Positions 29,673-38,776 are shown, counted from the first letter of the stretch. The stretch: DNA of 64,000 nt from Reichenbachiella agarivorans (GCF_025502585.1 NZ_CP106679.1:1891501-1955500), one strand, 5' to 3'. Notes: generated by a model from the letters alone, not told the origin. A program made the numbers and translations.

Positions 29673-31241
29673 ATGAAAAATACAGTTGTAGGCTTATGGG
29701 TGTTGTGTTCGATTTTAGCCAATGACGTTTGCTTAGCGCAAAAACAACAGCCTCAGAAAAATGTTTTGTTTATATCCATAGATGACCTCAATGATTGGGA
29801 AGGGGCAATGGGGGGCAACTCTCTAGCCATCACACCCAATATGGATAAGTTATTTGCATCAGGAGTCTTGTTTGCCAACGCACACGCTTCTCAGGCCGTC
29901 TGTACTGCTTCGCGCAATTCTCTTTTGAGTGGGATACACCCATCTTCATCTGGCTGGTATAGTGGGACTGCTGATATGAGAAAAACGTATGATCAAGTGA
30001 TGAAAAATCATACCATGTTGCCTCAATATTTTAGAGAAAACGGATATAAAACGCTAGCCGCTGGTAAGGTCTTTCACAATGGGGTTAGTGATTACAAAGA
30101 TAAAACTGATCTGTTTTGGGATGTGATAGCTCCAGGATACCACGTGCCCCAAGAATTGAAAGAAAGAGGGGATGGCTATGGCGGATCACATTTTTATCCT
30201 TTTCCTAAAGAAGGGAGTCAAATCCTAAACCATTATGGAGAAGAATATAGAGACGGACATTCATTGTGCTATGGCAAACTGGAGCCCGAAGATATTCCTG
30301 GCGGTAAGATGTTTGATGAGCAAATCGCTGAATGGGCAGTAGGACAATTGGAAAAAGATCATGAAAAACCATTCTTTATGGCGGTAGGTTTTGTCAGACC
30401 TCATGTACCCTTTACAGCGCCCAAAAAGTATTTTGATTTATATGATTTCGATGACATTAGCTTGCCGGAGATGCCCGAAGACGAGATGTTCGATATTCCC
30501 AATCTAGGCAAATCTATGGCCTATGGTACAATCAAAACGGGAGATCATTATGCAGTAGTCAACCTTAGCGATACTTATTGGAAGGAATTAATTTATGGTT
30601 ATCTGGCCTGTGTTTCATTTGTGGATGATCAGGTAGGAAAGGTGATCGAAGCATTGGACAACAGTAAATATGCAGACAATACAATCGTCGTATTGTGGTC
30701 AGATCACGGACAGCACCTCGGAGAGAAAAAGACTTGGAGAAAACAAGATCTGTGGGAAGAGGCTACCAGAGTGCCTTTGTTTTTCAAGGTGCCTGGAATG
30801 ACCCAGCCTGGGCAAAAAAGCTTACAAGCTGTGAGCCTGCTAGATATATACCCTACCCTGGTAGAGTTGTGCGAAACCCCGACTGTACCTCAGCTCGAAG
30901 GCGAAAGTTTGGTCCCCATGCTACTCGATGTAGCTACTGAAAGAGAACAACCTGTGTTGACTACATGGAGGTACAAAAATCACGCAGTAAGAAGCAATGA
31001 CTGGCGCTACATCCGATACAGAGACGGATCAGAAGAACTCTATGATCATAAAAATGACCCCAGAGAGCACACCAATCTGGCATCAGATCCTCGCTATGCA
31101 GAGGTCATCGCTGCGCACAAAAAATGGCTCCCAAAAAATGACGCATTACCTGCAGGAGAGACACAGTGGAAGCCTGACGCCTTGGACAAAAGAGTAGAAG
31201 AGTGGTTGTCCAATGACGCCATCCCAGATTGGTTGGAATAA
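29673..31241 (+). CDS. S1-family sulfatase, iduronate-2-sulfatase-like (paralog of 15882 gene)
   Basis: 522 residues with a Sec signal peptide ending near CLAQ. Asp37-Asp38 and Cys77 in CTASR occupy the same positions as in the sulfatase at 15882-17477, and blocks such as HPSSSGWY, GKVFHNG, MAVGFVRPHVPFTAP, YLACVSFVDDQVG and VLWSDHGQHLGEK are shared, so the two arose by duplication. It removes sulfate groups in the periplasm. It is the second gene of the rightward operon, matching the position of the sulfatase in the leftward operon although that one belongs to a different subfamily. Confidence 0.93.
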   Translation: MKNTVVGLWVLCSILANDVCLAQKQQPQKNVLFISIDDLNDWEGAMGGNSLAITPNMDKLFASGVLFANAHASQAVCTASRNSLLSGIHPSSSGWYSGTADMRKTYDQVMKNHTMLPQYFRENGYKTLAAGKVFHNGVSDYKDKTDLFWDVIAPGYHVPQELKERGDGYGGSHFYPFPKEGSQILNHYGEEYRDGHSLCYGKLEPEDIPGGKMFDEQIAEWAVGQLEKDHEKPFFMAVGFVRPHVPFTAPKKYFDLYDFDDISLPEMPEDEMFDIPNLGKSMAYGTIKTGDHYAVVNLSDTYWKELIYGYLACVSFVDDQVGKVIEALDNSKYADNTIVVLWSDHGQHLGEKKTWRKQDLWEEATRVPLFFKVPGMTQPGQKSLQAVSLLDIYPTLVELCETPTVPQLEGESLVPMLLDVATEREQPVLTTWRYKNHAVRSNDWRYIRYRDGSEELYDHKNDPREHTNLASDPRYAEVIAAHKKWLPKNDALPAGETQWKPDALDKRVEEWLSNDAIPDWLE

Positions 31242-31261
31242 CCGCATGAAAACAACCAGGT

Positions 31262-31331
31262 TGTTACATCTGTCATGTTTATCTGTTACTCATTAGGGTT
31301 ATATGCAACATGCTTCAGGTGAAAATGCAAC
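31262..31331 (+). promoter_or_regulatory. Operator array TGYWAC x4 (22-20-22 bp) upstream of the beta-helix gene
   Basis: TGTTAC 31262, TGTTAC 31284, TGCAAC 31304 and TGCAAC 31326; four perfect sites at 22, 20 and 22 bp, starting 21 bp after the sulfatase stop. This implies a second regulated promoter inside the rightward gene series. Confidence 0.7.
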
Positions 31332-31402
31332 TTGCCAGAGGCTCATATATGGCTGGTAATAGCGAGAATTGTTAGGAAGTATAAAATGAATGAAGGATCA
31401 AA

Positions 31403-32995
31403 ATGATATTAATAAATAAATGTGAACGTATTAAGCGCATGATGACCCTATGGTTTTTCGTGCTTCTATCTGTGCCATCTGTGCTATTGTTGACTAGTTT
31501 GTCATCTCAAGTAGTAGAGGAAAGAGAGGCAGCCACTTACTACATCGACAACACCTCTGGCAATGATGCCAATAGTGGATTAGCCACAAATGCAGCGTGG
31601 CAAAACCTATCAAAAATTAATCAATTACAACTCCAACCTGGAGATTCAGTTCTATTCAAGAGAGGAAACAAATGGGCAGGTACACTCAGACCACAGGGCA
31701 GCGGTGCATTGAGTGCTCCTATCGTAATCGGTGCCTATGGTGAAGGAGAAATGCCCATCATCGATGGCGAAGGCAAAATGGCAGCAGATGACTTTATGTC
31801 GGCTGGTTTAGTACTTTACAATCAGGAATATTTCGAGATCCGAGATTTAGAAATTAGAAATTTTGAATCTGGAAATCCAGAAAAACTTTCTAAAAAGGCA
31901 GGGATTTTGGTTTTGGCTAAGGACATCGGTACGCTGCATGGTTTCAAGTTTGAGAACCTGAAGATTGCAGAGGTAAATGGCTCTTTGAAAACAAGAGAAA
32001 ATGGAGGAGTATTCTTTAGTGTGATCGCAGATGATGATCCTGAAAAGAGAGTTCCGACCAATTTTGACGGCATCCATATGACTGGTTGCTATATCTACAA
32101 CGTAGACAGAGGGGGTTTTCTGAATCAGTCGTTTTGGAAAAACCGAGATCTCGACTCCCGTTTTGGAGAAATCACAGAGAATGGCAAAGAGGACAACTGG
32201 TTCCCAACGCTCAATTTGCTGATAGAAAACTGCAAGTTTGAGAACATAGGAGGCAATGGCTTGGTCACACGTGTGGTTGCAGCTCCTGTGGTACAAAACA
32301 ATTTATTCATAAGAAACAGTACCAAGACAACAGGCAATGCTTCCTATCCATACAACTGTGATGATGCCCTATGGCAGTACAATGAAGCCTGCTACACTGT
32401 GTACAACGAAGGCGATGTAGACGCGAGCGGTTTTGATAGCGATTATTTATGCAAAAACACCATCATCCAGTACAACTACAGCCATCACAATGACTGGGGA
32501 GGTTTATTGGTCTGTTCGTGGGGGCAGGTCGACAATGCATTCAATGATGGTACCATTGTGAAGAACAATGTTTTTCAGGATGAGAAGCACCACATGATTC
32601 GTTTTTCGGGCAACATCACCAATACACAGATATCTGACAATCTATTCGTGACCACTGCTGACATCAATGATGTCATGTTTTGGTACAAGGAGTGGGGGCA
32701 AATATGGCCAGACAAGACTGTGGTGACGAACAATATTTTCTACAACGAAGGCACCAAACAACTCTTGAAATTGGGAGAGACTACCAATAATTCTATCCAA
32801 GGCAATGTACTAGTCGGAAGTGCTTTCGACGATTCTACTCAGTTTGAATCTTTGGGAAAGAAGAAAGAGAAAAGTGAACTAAAATCATCTGTACAGCAAA
32901 TCAGAGCAATAGGGGAGAGAAGGGATATCCAAACCTCTCAAGCATTTGAGGTTATCAAAATCATGTGGCCTGAGCAGGCAGAAATGAACCAGTAG
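31403..32995 (+). CDS. Compact right-handed beta-helix protein; candidate uronate polysaccharide lyase
   Basis: 530 residues. N-terminal hydrophobic segment (about 14-35) acts as signal or anchor; in-frame ATGs at 31439 and 31442 are alternative starts. The body is a right-handed parallel beta-helix starting YYIDNTSGNDANSGL and carrying DASGFDSDY and KNTIIQYNYSHHN, strongly paralogous to the helix domain of the T9SS protein at 17551 but without accessory domains. Because downstream genes encode KdgF and a GH105 unsaturated-uronyl hydrolase, a lyase that creates unsaturated ends is required, and this pair is the best candidate in the locus. No catalytic residues can be assigned. The C-terminal 45 residues are charged and probably outside the helix. 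Confidence 0.7.
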   Translation: MILINKCERIKRMMTLWFFVLLSVPSVLLLTSLSSQVVEEREAATYYIDNTSGNDANSGLATNAAWQNLSKINQLQLQPGDSVLFKRGNKWAGTLRPQGSGALSAPIVIGAYGEGEMPIIDGEGKMAADDFMSAGLVLYNQEYFEIRDLEIRNFESGNPEKLSKKAGILVLAKDIGTLHGFKFENLKIAEVNGSLKTRENGGVFFSVIADDDPEKRVPTNFDGIHMTGCYIYNVDRGGFLNQSFWKNRDLDSRFGEITENGKEDNWFPTLNLLIENCKFENIGGNGLVTRVVAAPVVQNNLFIRNSTKTTGNASYPYNCDDALWQYNEACYTVYNEGDVDASGFDSDYLCKNTIIQYNYSHHNDWGGLLVCSWGQVDNAFNDGTIVKNNVFQDEKHHMIRFSGNITNTQISDNLFVTTADINDVMFWYKEWGQIWPDKTVVTNNIFYNEGTKQLLKLGETTNNSIQGNVLVGSAFDDSTQFESLGKKKEKSELKSSVQQIRAIGERRDIQTSQAFEVIKIMWPEQAEMNQ

Positions 32996-33001
32996 AACTT
33001 T

Positions 33002-34369
33002 ATGTCTAAATATTTAATCCTTTGGTTGTTGAGTTTTGGGCATGTAGTAGCTCAGGCAAATGAGCTGTGGTACACTCAGGGTAATTTTAAACCAGAGATT
33101 CGCATCGAATTTACCATCACAAATAGTCTGGATTTTGATCGAGACAACTGCCCTGTTACCATTACCAGGGAGCAGTTTCCGATGATTGATCTGCATGAAA
33201 TGTGGGTAACTGTAGTAGATCCAGACATGCCTCCGTTCGATGGACCCTCTGAAGACTTGTTGAGACTGCAGGGTGGTCATCAACTACGTGCTGAGACCAA
33301 TGGACATGCCATCTATCATCAAATGGATGATCTAGACAAAGATGGGATTTGGGACGAATTATTCTTTCAGGTAGACATCCCTGCAAACTCCAAAAAGCGC
33401 ATTTTTATTTATTTAGGTGAAAATATTCGTGGATGGAACAAGCACTATACTCATGCCAACATAGGAAACTATTGCAGACATCAGATGCCATTTTGGGAGA
33501 GCGAAAATATAGGCTGGAAAATCTGGTTTGCCAACAGCATAGATGTGTACGCCAAAAGAAAACCAGTATTGATGTCCAATCAGTTGTATATGGAAAACCT
33601 AGATGGTTATGCTGTATCGGCACATAATCATGATTGGGGTTCGGACATCCAAAGTGTCGCCAATTCGTTCGGAGGAGGAGCCAACTGCCTGTTTGAATTC
33701 CCAGATCATCCAGACTCTGTGTCTATGCCTCGCTATACACCGACTAAACTCGCGACAGTTGCCAAGTCATACTGGAACGCTGGTCAGGTCAGTGATACCA
33801 GGTATGCATACGAAGTAGTCGTCAACGGTCCCATTCGATCCATCATTAAGATAAAGGCTTTTAACTGGGATACGGGAAACGGTTTTTATGAATATGAACA
33901 ATCCTACACGGTATATGCCAAGCAGAGCTATTGTACTTCGACAATCGTGTACAATACTTTGTTGCCACATGCTACTGAAGTCAAAATGGGATATGGGTTT
34001 AGAAAGAAAAAGGAAGAAGAGCTTTTTGTGCAAAAAGGAGGTATGGTGCTATCTGGAGGACCAGAGACGATCAAAGACCCAGAGAATATTGATGACAGAA
34101 AGGAGTACAAAGTTGATTTTGTAGGTACAGGACTCATCGTGAGAGACGAGTACAAGCCTGAGTACCAATATGTAGAGGATTATAAGGGCAATCATACTTT
34201 CAGGATTAAGAATTCTATCAACAATTCATTTGAATTGTTGTTGGCTTCTGCATGGAGCGAAGGAGTGGTGTACAACAATGCAGTAGATTTTGTGAAATAC
34301 ATGGAAAAGACAAAATTGGAATACAACAATCCACTGCATGTCAGATTTGATCAAGTCAACGAAAAGTGA
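33002..34369 (+). CDS. Exported DUF4861-like protein
   Basis: 455 residues with a signal peptide ending near VVAQA. It has an N-terminal beta-sandwich-like region with MDDLDKDGIWDELFFQVDIP (about 102-121), which parallels the DEDMDGIVDLVLFQ element of the DUF4861 protein at 36042, and a long C-terminal beta-rich half. I consider it a distant or divergent member of the DUF4861 group. The role is not established; position between the candidate lyase and KdgF suggests it handles uronic-acid oligosaccharides. It starts 6 bp after the beta-helix stop and probably shares its transcript. Confidence 0.55.
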   Translation: MSKYLILWLLSFGHVVAQANELWYTQGNFKPEIRIEFTITNSLDFDRDNCPVTITREQFPMIDLHEMWVTVVDPDMPPFDGPSEDLLRLQGGHQLRAETNGHAIYHQMDDLDKDGIWDELFFQVDIPANSKKRIFIYLGENIRGWNKHYTHANIGNYCRHQMPFWESENIGWKIWFANSIDVYAKRKPVLMSNQLYMENLDGYAVSAHNHDWGSDIQSVANSFGGGANCLFEFPDHPDSVSMPRYTPTKLATVAKSYWNAGQVSDTRYAYEVVVNGPIRSIIKIKAFNWDTGNGFYEYEQSYTVYAKQSYCTSTIVYNTLLPHATEVKMGYGFRKKKEEELFVQKGGMVLSGGPETIKDPENIDDRKEYKVDFVGTGLIVRDEYKPEYQYVEDYKGNHTFRIKNSINNSFELLLASAWSEGVVYNNAVDFVKYMEKTKLEYNNPLHVRFDQVNEK

Positions 34370-34382
34370 AATAGGAATAAAT

Positions 34383-34721
34383 ATGAAATACACAACAGAT
34401 ACATTGATAAAGAGCTCTGAACAAGAGTGGGAAGAGGTCGGACCTGGCATCAGGCGCAAAATTACTGGATACAATGATGACCTTATGATGGTATTGGTTC
34501 AGTTTGAGGAAGGAGGGATAGGAGAGGCTCACAGCCACGTGCATAGTCAATCGACTTATGTGGCGAGTGGTGTATTTGAGGTGACTATAGATGGAAAAAT
34601 GAAATTGCTACAGCAGGGGGATTGTTTTCTTGCACCTCCTAATCAGGTACATGGCGTTGTGTGTAAAGCTGCTGGCTTATTGATCGATGTGTTCAACCCA
34701 ATTCGTGAAGATTTTCTTTAA
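34383..34721 (+). CDS. kdgF: KdgF-like cupin, unsaturated uronate linearisation
   Basis: 112 residues, single cupin barrel, no signal peptide. Metal ligands appear as His50, His52, Gln56 and His90, and the C-terminal DVFNPIREDFL places Asp102, Phe104 and Arg108 where KdgF enzymes have their catalytic and substrate residues. KdgF converts 4,5-unsaturated monouronates, the products of polysaccharide lyases plus unsaturated-uronyl hydrolases, to linear ketouronates in the cytoplasm. I chose ATG 34383 because the longer frame from 34338 overlaps the previous gene and adds a non-cupin extension. It starts 13 bp after the DUF4861-like gene and directly precedes GH105, the enzyme that would supply its substrate. 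Confidence 0.88.
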   Translation: MKYTTDTLIKSSEQEWEEVGPGIRRKITGYNDDLMMVLVQFEEGGIGEAHSHVHSQSTYVASGVFEVTIDGKMKLLQQGDCFLAPPNQVHGVVCKAAGLLIDVFNPIREDFL

Positions 34722-34739
34722 AGTATAAAATAAGTGAAT

Positions 34740-35858
34740 ATGAAAGTATTAAGATTATTATTGATAGTAGCAGTCTTGGCCAATGTAGGCACAGTCCAAG
34801 CACAAGATGTTCAGCCTGAGGAAGTAAAGCAGGTAATGAAAAAAGTAGCCGATTGGCAAATCGCACACTTTAGAGACACCTTTAGTGGGCGCAAAAATCC
34901 CCACCATCCACTTGACTGGACTAATGGCGCCTTTTATGTAGGATTGACCAAATGGGCTGGCATGGCTGATGACGATAGGTATTACAACTGGCTCAAGAAT
35001 ATTGGTACTGAGTACGAATGGGAGCTTTTTAAACGCATATACCACGCTGATGATCATATTGTAGGTCAGATGTACATTGATTTGTATCGCAAATACAATG
35101 ATGAGAATATGATTAAACCTACAATCGATCAATTTGATTTTATCATGTACCACCCAGCTCAGACCAAGTTTGAATGGAAGAGTCCTTTTCATCAAAGTAG
35201 ATGGAATTGGTGCGACGCATTGTTTATGTCTCCACCTGTATGGGCAAAAATTTACAATATCACAGGAGAACAGAAGTATTTAGATTTTATGATGACGGAA
35301 TTCAAAGCATCAACCGACTTCCTGTTTGACAAAAATGAGAGCTTGTACTATCGTGATGAGAGATACATGTCCAAAGTAGACAACGGGACAAAGGTATTTT
35401 GGAGCCGAGGCAATGGATGGGTATTTGCTGGTCTTGTCAATGTCATGAATGAACTCAACCCAGAGAGCAAGGAATACAAATATTTTCTGAAAATCTATAA
35501 AGCAATGGCCGAACGCCTACTTCAACTCCAAACCCCACAAGGACACTGGGCCATGAGTCTTTTGGGTCAGGAATTTTACCCAACACCAGAAACAAGTGGA
35601 TCTTCATTTTACATATATGGTTTTGCATGGGGTATAAACAATGGAATCCTTGATAAATCTACTTATGGTCCAGCCGTAGAAAAAGGATGGAATGCTATGG
35701 TGGGATATGTCACTGACGAGGGCATGCTAGGATACGTGCAGCCAATAGGTGCCGCGCCAGGAAATGCCTCACCAGATAAAACCGAAGTATATGGTGCAGG
35801 TGCTTTCTTGAGTGCAGGAGCTGAAGTGTTCAAATTGTACGGAGGCAAAGTAGAGTAA
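34740..35858 (+). CDS. GH105-family unsaturated uronyl hydrolase
   Basis: 372 residues with a signal peptide ending near VQAQ. An (alpha/alpha)6 barrel with HADDHIVGQMY (about 102-112), WNWCDALFM containing the likely catalytic Asp159, WSRGNGWV and the C-terminal GAGAFLSAGAEVF, which together are characteristic of GH105/GH88. It hydrates and removes the 4,5-unsaturated uronic acid left at the non-reducing end by a polysaccharide lyase. The ATG at 34740 gives a better signal peptide than the GTG at 34734. It is coupled with KdgF (18 bp apart), forming a processing module for lyase products. Confidence 0.92.
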   Translation: MKVLRLLLIVAVLANVGTVQAQDVQPEEVKQVMKKVADWQIAHFRDTFSGRKNPHHPLDWTNGAFYVGLTKWAGMADDDRYYNWLKNIGTEYEWELFKRIYHADDHIVGQMYIDLYRKYNDENMIKPTIDQFDFIMYHPAQTKFEWKSPFHQSRWNWCDALFMSPPVWAKIYNITGEQKYLDFMMTEFKASTDFLFDKNESLYYRDERYMSKVDNGTKVFWSRGNGWVFAGLVNVMNELNPESKEYKYFLKIYKAMAERLLQLQTPQGHWAMSLLGQEFYPTPETSGSSFYIYGFAWGINNGILDKSTYGPAVEKGWNAMVGYVTDEGMLGYVQPIGAAPGNASPDKTEVYGAGAFLSAGAEVFKLYGGKVE

Positions 35859-35970
35859 GAATAATAACAGGTTATGAATAATCGAACAGGTGTACAGAGA
35901 TGTATGCTTGTTTTAAGAGGAGAATTTTACGATCTCCTTATCTACAATGAAACATAGTGGTTAGTTGTGG

Positions 35971-35998
35971 GGTGGTTGGGTTTTCGAACTCAACCACA
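35971..35998 (+). promoter_or_regulatory. UUCG-type tetraloop hairpin between GH105 and DUF4861
   Basis: GTGGTTGGGTT / AACTCAACCAC around TTCG, 11 pairs with one G-U. It lacks a T run and lies just upstream of the DUF4861 start, so it may protect or attenuate the transcript. Confidence 0.5.
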
Positions 35999-36041
35999 CT
36001 TATTCGATCCGAGCATACCCTATTTCAAAAATATTATACAC

Positions 36042-37223
36042 ATGAAAAATTACCCAGTAGTAATAATTGCCGCTTTCTATTTGGTGGGATGTTCACCTAC
36101 CGCTTTGGTCAAAAAGATCACTGTGTCAAACAACCAACCTTTTGATAGGTCTGGTGAAGTAATCTCTTTACCAGTTTCGTCCCTGAATGTACCAGCTGAT
36201 CAAGCCTTGAGCGACTATGGTATAGCCAATCAAAATGATGAATTAGAACTCATTCAATATGTGGACGAAGACATGGATGGAATAGTTGATCTCGTACTGT
36301 TCCAACCTTTAGTCCCTGCTCAGTCATCAGTGGACTATGCTTTTAGAAAACTAAAAACAGATGAGTCACTACCGACCAGCGAAAACGAGTGTTATTCAAG
36401 GTTTGTGCCTGAGCGCACGGATGACTATGCCTGGGAAAATGACAAGGTTGCTTTCCGGACTTATGGACCGACAGCACAGCAAATGGTAGAGGACAGCGTG
36501 AAAGGAGGAACATTGACCAGCGGCATAGATTGCTGGCTCAAAAAAGTAGAATACCCAGTTATCAACAAATGGTATAAAAAGTACACCGAAAAGACAGGAA
36601 CCTATCACCGAGATACTGGCGAGGGCTTGGACAACTTTCACGTAGGCGTCAGTCGGGGCTGTGGAGGTATCGCCATCAAGAATGGAGACGAGTACAAAAC
36701 GTCAAAAAATTTCATCTCTTACCAAACAATCAGCACGGGACCATTGTCCACCGCATTTGTGCTGGATTATGCTCCTTGGGAAATAGGGGAGAATAAAATG
36801 GTCAAAACTTCCAAACTTATCTCGTTGGACAAAGGCAGCAACCTCAGTAGAGTAGAGGTAAGTATAGAAGGTAGTGACGTACTCAGTGCAGGACTTACAC
36901 TACACGAAAACGATGGAGAAGTAAAAGTAGATTCTGTGGGAGGCTGGTTGACCTACTGGCAACCACATGGCAAGGGGAGTCACTTGGCTACCGCCATTGT
37001 AGCAAGTCCAGGGACATTTTTGGGTTATGACAAAGTAGAAACTGAGGTCAAGGATCTGAGTAATGTTTACGCACAGCTGGCAGTAAAGGAAGGCAAGGCG
37101 ACTTATTATACTGGGTTTTACTGGGAAAAGAGCAATCAATTCGAAAATGTAGATCAATGGTATGAATACTTGAGTCAATATGCACAACAGTTGGCCAATC
37201 CATTGACTGTATCGATCAATTGA
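36042..37223 (+). CDS. DUF4861 lipoprotein
   Basis: 393 residues with a lipobox LVGC near residue 17. The sequence has the marks I associate with DUF4861: NNQPFDRSGEVISLPV, PERTDDYAWENDKVAFRTYGP, GIDCWLKKVEYPVINKWY and GLDNFHVGVSRGCGGI. The family is found in algal- and plant-polysaccharide loci, and its reaction is not known to me. The strongly conserved charged and aromatic residues suggest an enzyme rather than a binding protein. I used ATG 36042, since the longer frame from 35967 has no signal sequence and runs through the upstream hairpin. Second DUF4861-type protein of the locus. Confidence 0.85.
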   Translation: MKNYPVVIIAAFYLVGCSPTALVKKITVSNNQPFDRSGEVISLPVSSLNVPADQALSDYGIANQNDELELIQYVDEDMDGIVDLVLFQPLVPAQSSVDYAFRKLKTDESLPTSENECYSRFVPERTDDYAWENDKVAFRTYGPTAQQMVEDSVKGGTLTSGIDCWLKKVEYPVINKWYKKYTEKTGTYHRDTGEGLDNFHVGVSRGCGGIAIKNGDEYKTSKNFISYQTISTGPLSTAFVLDYAPWEIGENKMVKTSKLISLDKGSNLSRVEVSIEGSDVLSAGLTLHENDGEVKVDSVGGWLTYWQPHGKGSHLATAIVASPGTFLGYDKVETEVKDLSNVYAQLAVKEGKATYYTGFYWEKSNQFENVDQWYEYLSQYAQQLANPLTVSIN

Positions 37224-37375
37224 AGTAAACAAATAGTGGTAGAGAAGGCTACTGCTTTTGAGAAAATAATCAAATACGCAACAACAGAAAGAGTTGAGCA
37301 TCAAGACCTGTATGGTTTTGATGCCATCTTTTAATACCTCTATGACCAATACTGTGCTAAAAATAAGATATCATC

Positions 37376-38275
37376 ATGCTACCGAGAATCCGAAGGTTTA
37401 GAAATGTAACACTCTTGTTATTTGCTTCTACGGCATTAATCTCCACCAATGGTATCAATCCAAAAGCAGATCAAGGGTATCCATTGTATGACAATGAACA
37501 AGAGTGGAAAGCCAATTTTCCTAAAAAAATTGATTACTGCGAGCAATTACCTAGTCCCGATAGTCTCTACATATTCTTGATGGCAGGTCAATCCAATATG
37601 GCAGGTAGAGGTTTTGTGGAGCCTGAGGATACCATCCCAAACAAAAGGATATTGACCATAGATCAATCCATGAATTGGATTTATGCCAAAGAGCCGTTGC
37701 ATTTTTATGAGCCCAAAATGACAGGTTTGGACTGTGGACTTTCCTTTGCTAGGGCATTGCTCGACTCTCTACCAGAGGGTATTTCTGTAGCGATGATTCC
37801 TTGTGCTGTAGGAGGAAGCTCTATCGAAAAATGGCTGTACAACCGAAATCACAGAGGGGTAGACTTGCTTGAGAATTATAAAAGTAAGGTAGCCTTTGCT
37901 CAAAAATATGGAAGGGTAAAAGGAATCCTCTGGCATCAAGGAGAAAGCAATGCCAAGATAGATCAAATACCTGCCTATGGACAGAAATTGGACTCATTAA
38001 TAGCAATATTCAGAGCAACCGTTGCTAACGATACCTTGCCTGTTTTTGTGGGGGAGCTGGGCCAATATACTCAGCCAGTAGATAAACAACAACGGTGGGA
38101 TGCTCTCAATGAGACTATTCGTGAGGTGGCTAATGGTGATTCAAATATCTACATAGTAGAGACTCAAGGATTGACACACAAAGGAGACTACACACATTTG
38201 GATTCTGAATCACTGCGAGAACTCGGCATACGATATGCGCAACGCTACCTTGGGATGAATGAGTCTCTCCAGTAA
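37376..38275 (+). CDS. Exported SASA/SGNH-type carbohydrate esterase (sialate O-acetylesterase-like)
   Basis: 299 residues with an N-terminal signal peptide. Block I is GQSNMAGRG with the nucleophile Ser73, block III is WHQGESNAK (about 186-194), and the catalytic His is His274 in THLD. This is the SASA (PF03629) pattern used by acetylxylan and related esterases. It would remove O-acetyl groups from PUL oligosaccharides. It is the last gene of the PUL; the first direct repeat of the accessory zone starts 57 bp after its stop. Confidence 0.88.
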   Translation: MLPRIRRFRNVTLLLFASTALISTNGINPKADQGYPLYDNEQEWKANFPKKIDYCEQLPSPDSLYIFLMAGQSNMAGRGFVEPEDTIPNKRILTIDQSMNWIYAKEPLHFYEPKMTGLDCGLSFARALLDSLPEGISVAMIPCAVGGSSIEKWLYNRNHRGVDLLENYKSKVAFAQKYGRVKGILWHQGESNAKIDQIPAYGQKLDSLIAIFRATVANDTLPVFVGELGQYTQPVDKQQRWDALNETIREVANGDSNIYIVETQGLTHKGDYTHLDSESLRELGIRYAQRYLGMNESLQ

Positions 38276-38670
38276 TGGATACAACCCAATGTTGTAGTTG
38301 GTATCAAATGCCGATTCTCCCATCTGAGCGTGGAATAAAAAATCACTAGTTATGGTATTTACTGCGCCTTCTTATCATTAGGGAGCAGGAAGCAACATTT
38401 AGTAAATGCCGTATTGATCAAAGACAGTAACCCCTTGTCGTACCATTAGCTAAGATCCAAAATGCAGAAGGGTGTCCGCCCGTTGTTGACATTTTACAGA
38501 GTGCATGGATCTTGTATTGTTTAGATCAGGGTCACTGTATTGCGCAAGAAAACTTCTTTGCTATTGCCCAAAAGATTAAGTCGCAATGCAATTGCGATCC
38601 AGCAGCTATGACACGATTGATCCGACTCAGGGGTAGCAGAATCAGTAACACTAGAAAACAAAAAAGCCAC

Positions 38671-38700
38671 CCCCGCTGGCGCAAGCTTGTAGCTTGTGCT
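38671..38700 (+). repeat. REP-like palindrome
   Basis: CCCCGCTGG head followed by a GCAAGCTTGTAGCTTGTGC hairpin. Its reverse complement, with few changes, occurs at 38901-38931, and both arms occur again in copy B (40595-40624 and 40828-40857). Confidence 0.7.
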
Positions 38701-38776
38701 TACGTTCCACAAATCACCTGCTGCCTTTTAATCCAGTTACTTATCTTTAGGAGATGAGTAGGAAATACAAGTTTCA

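Noticed and set aside
38512-38757. Frame starting MYCLDQGHC present in all three repeats
   Set aside because: The frame runs through the repeat into REP-like sequence or, in copy C, into the antisense of tRNA-Glu. Its conservation reflects DNA repetition rather than coding.
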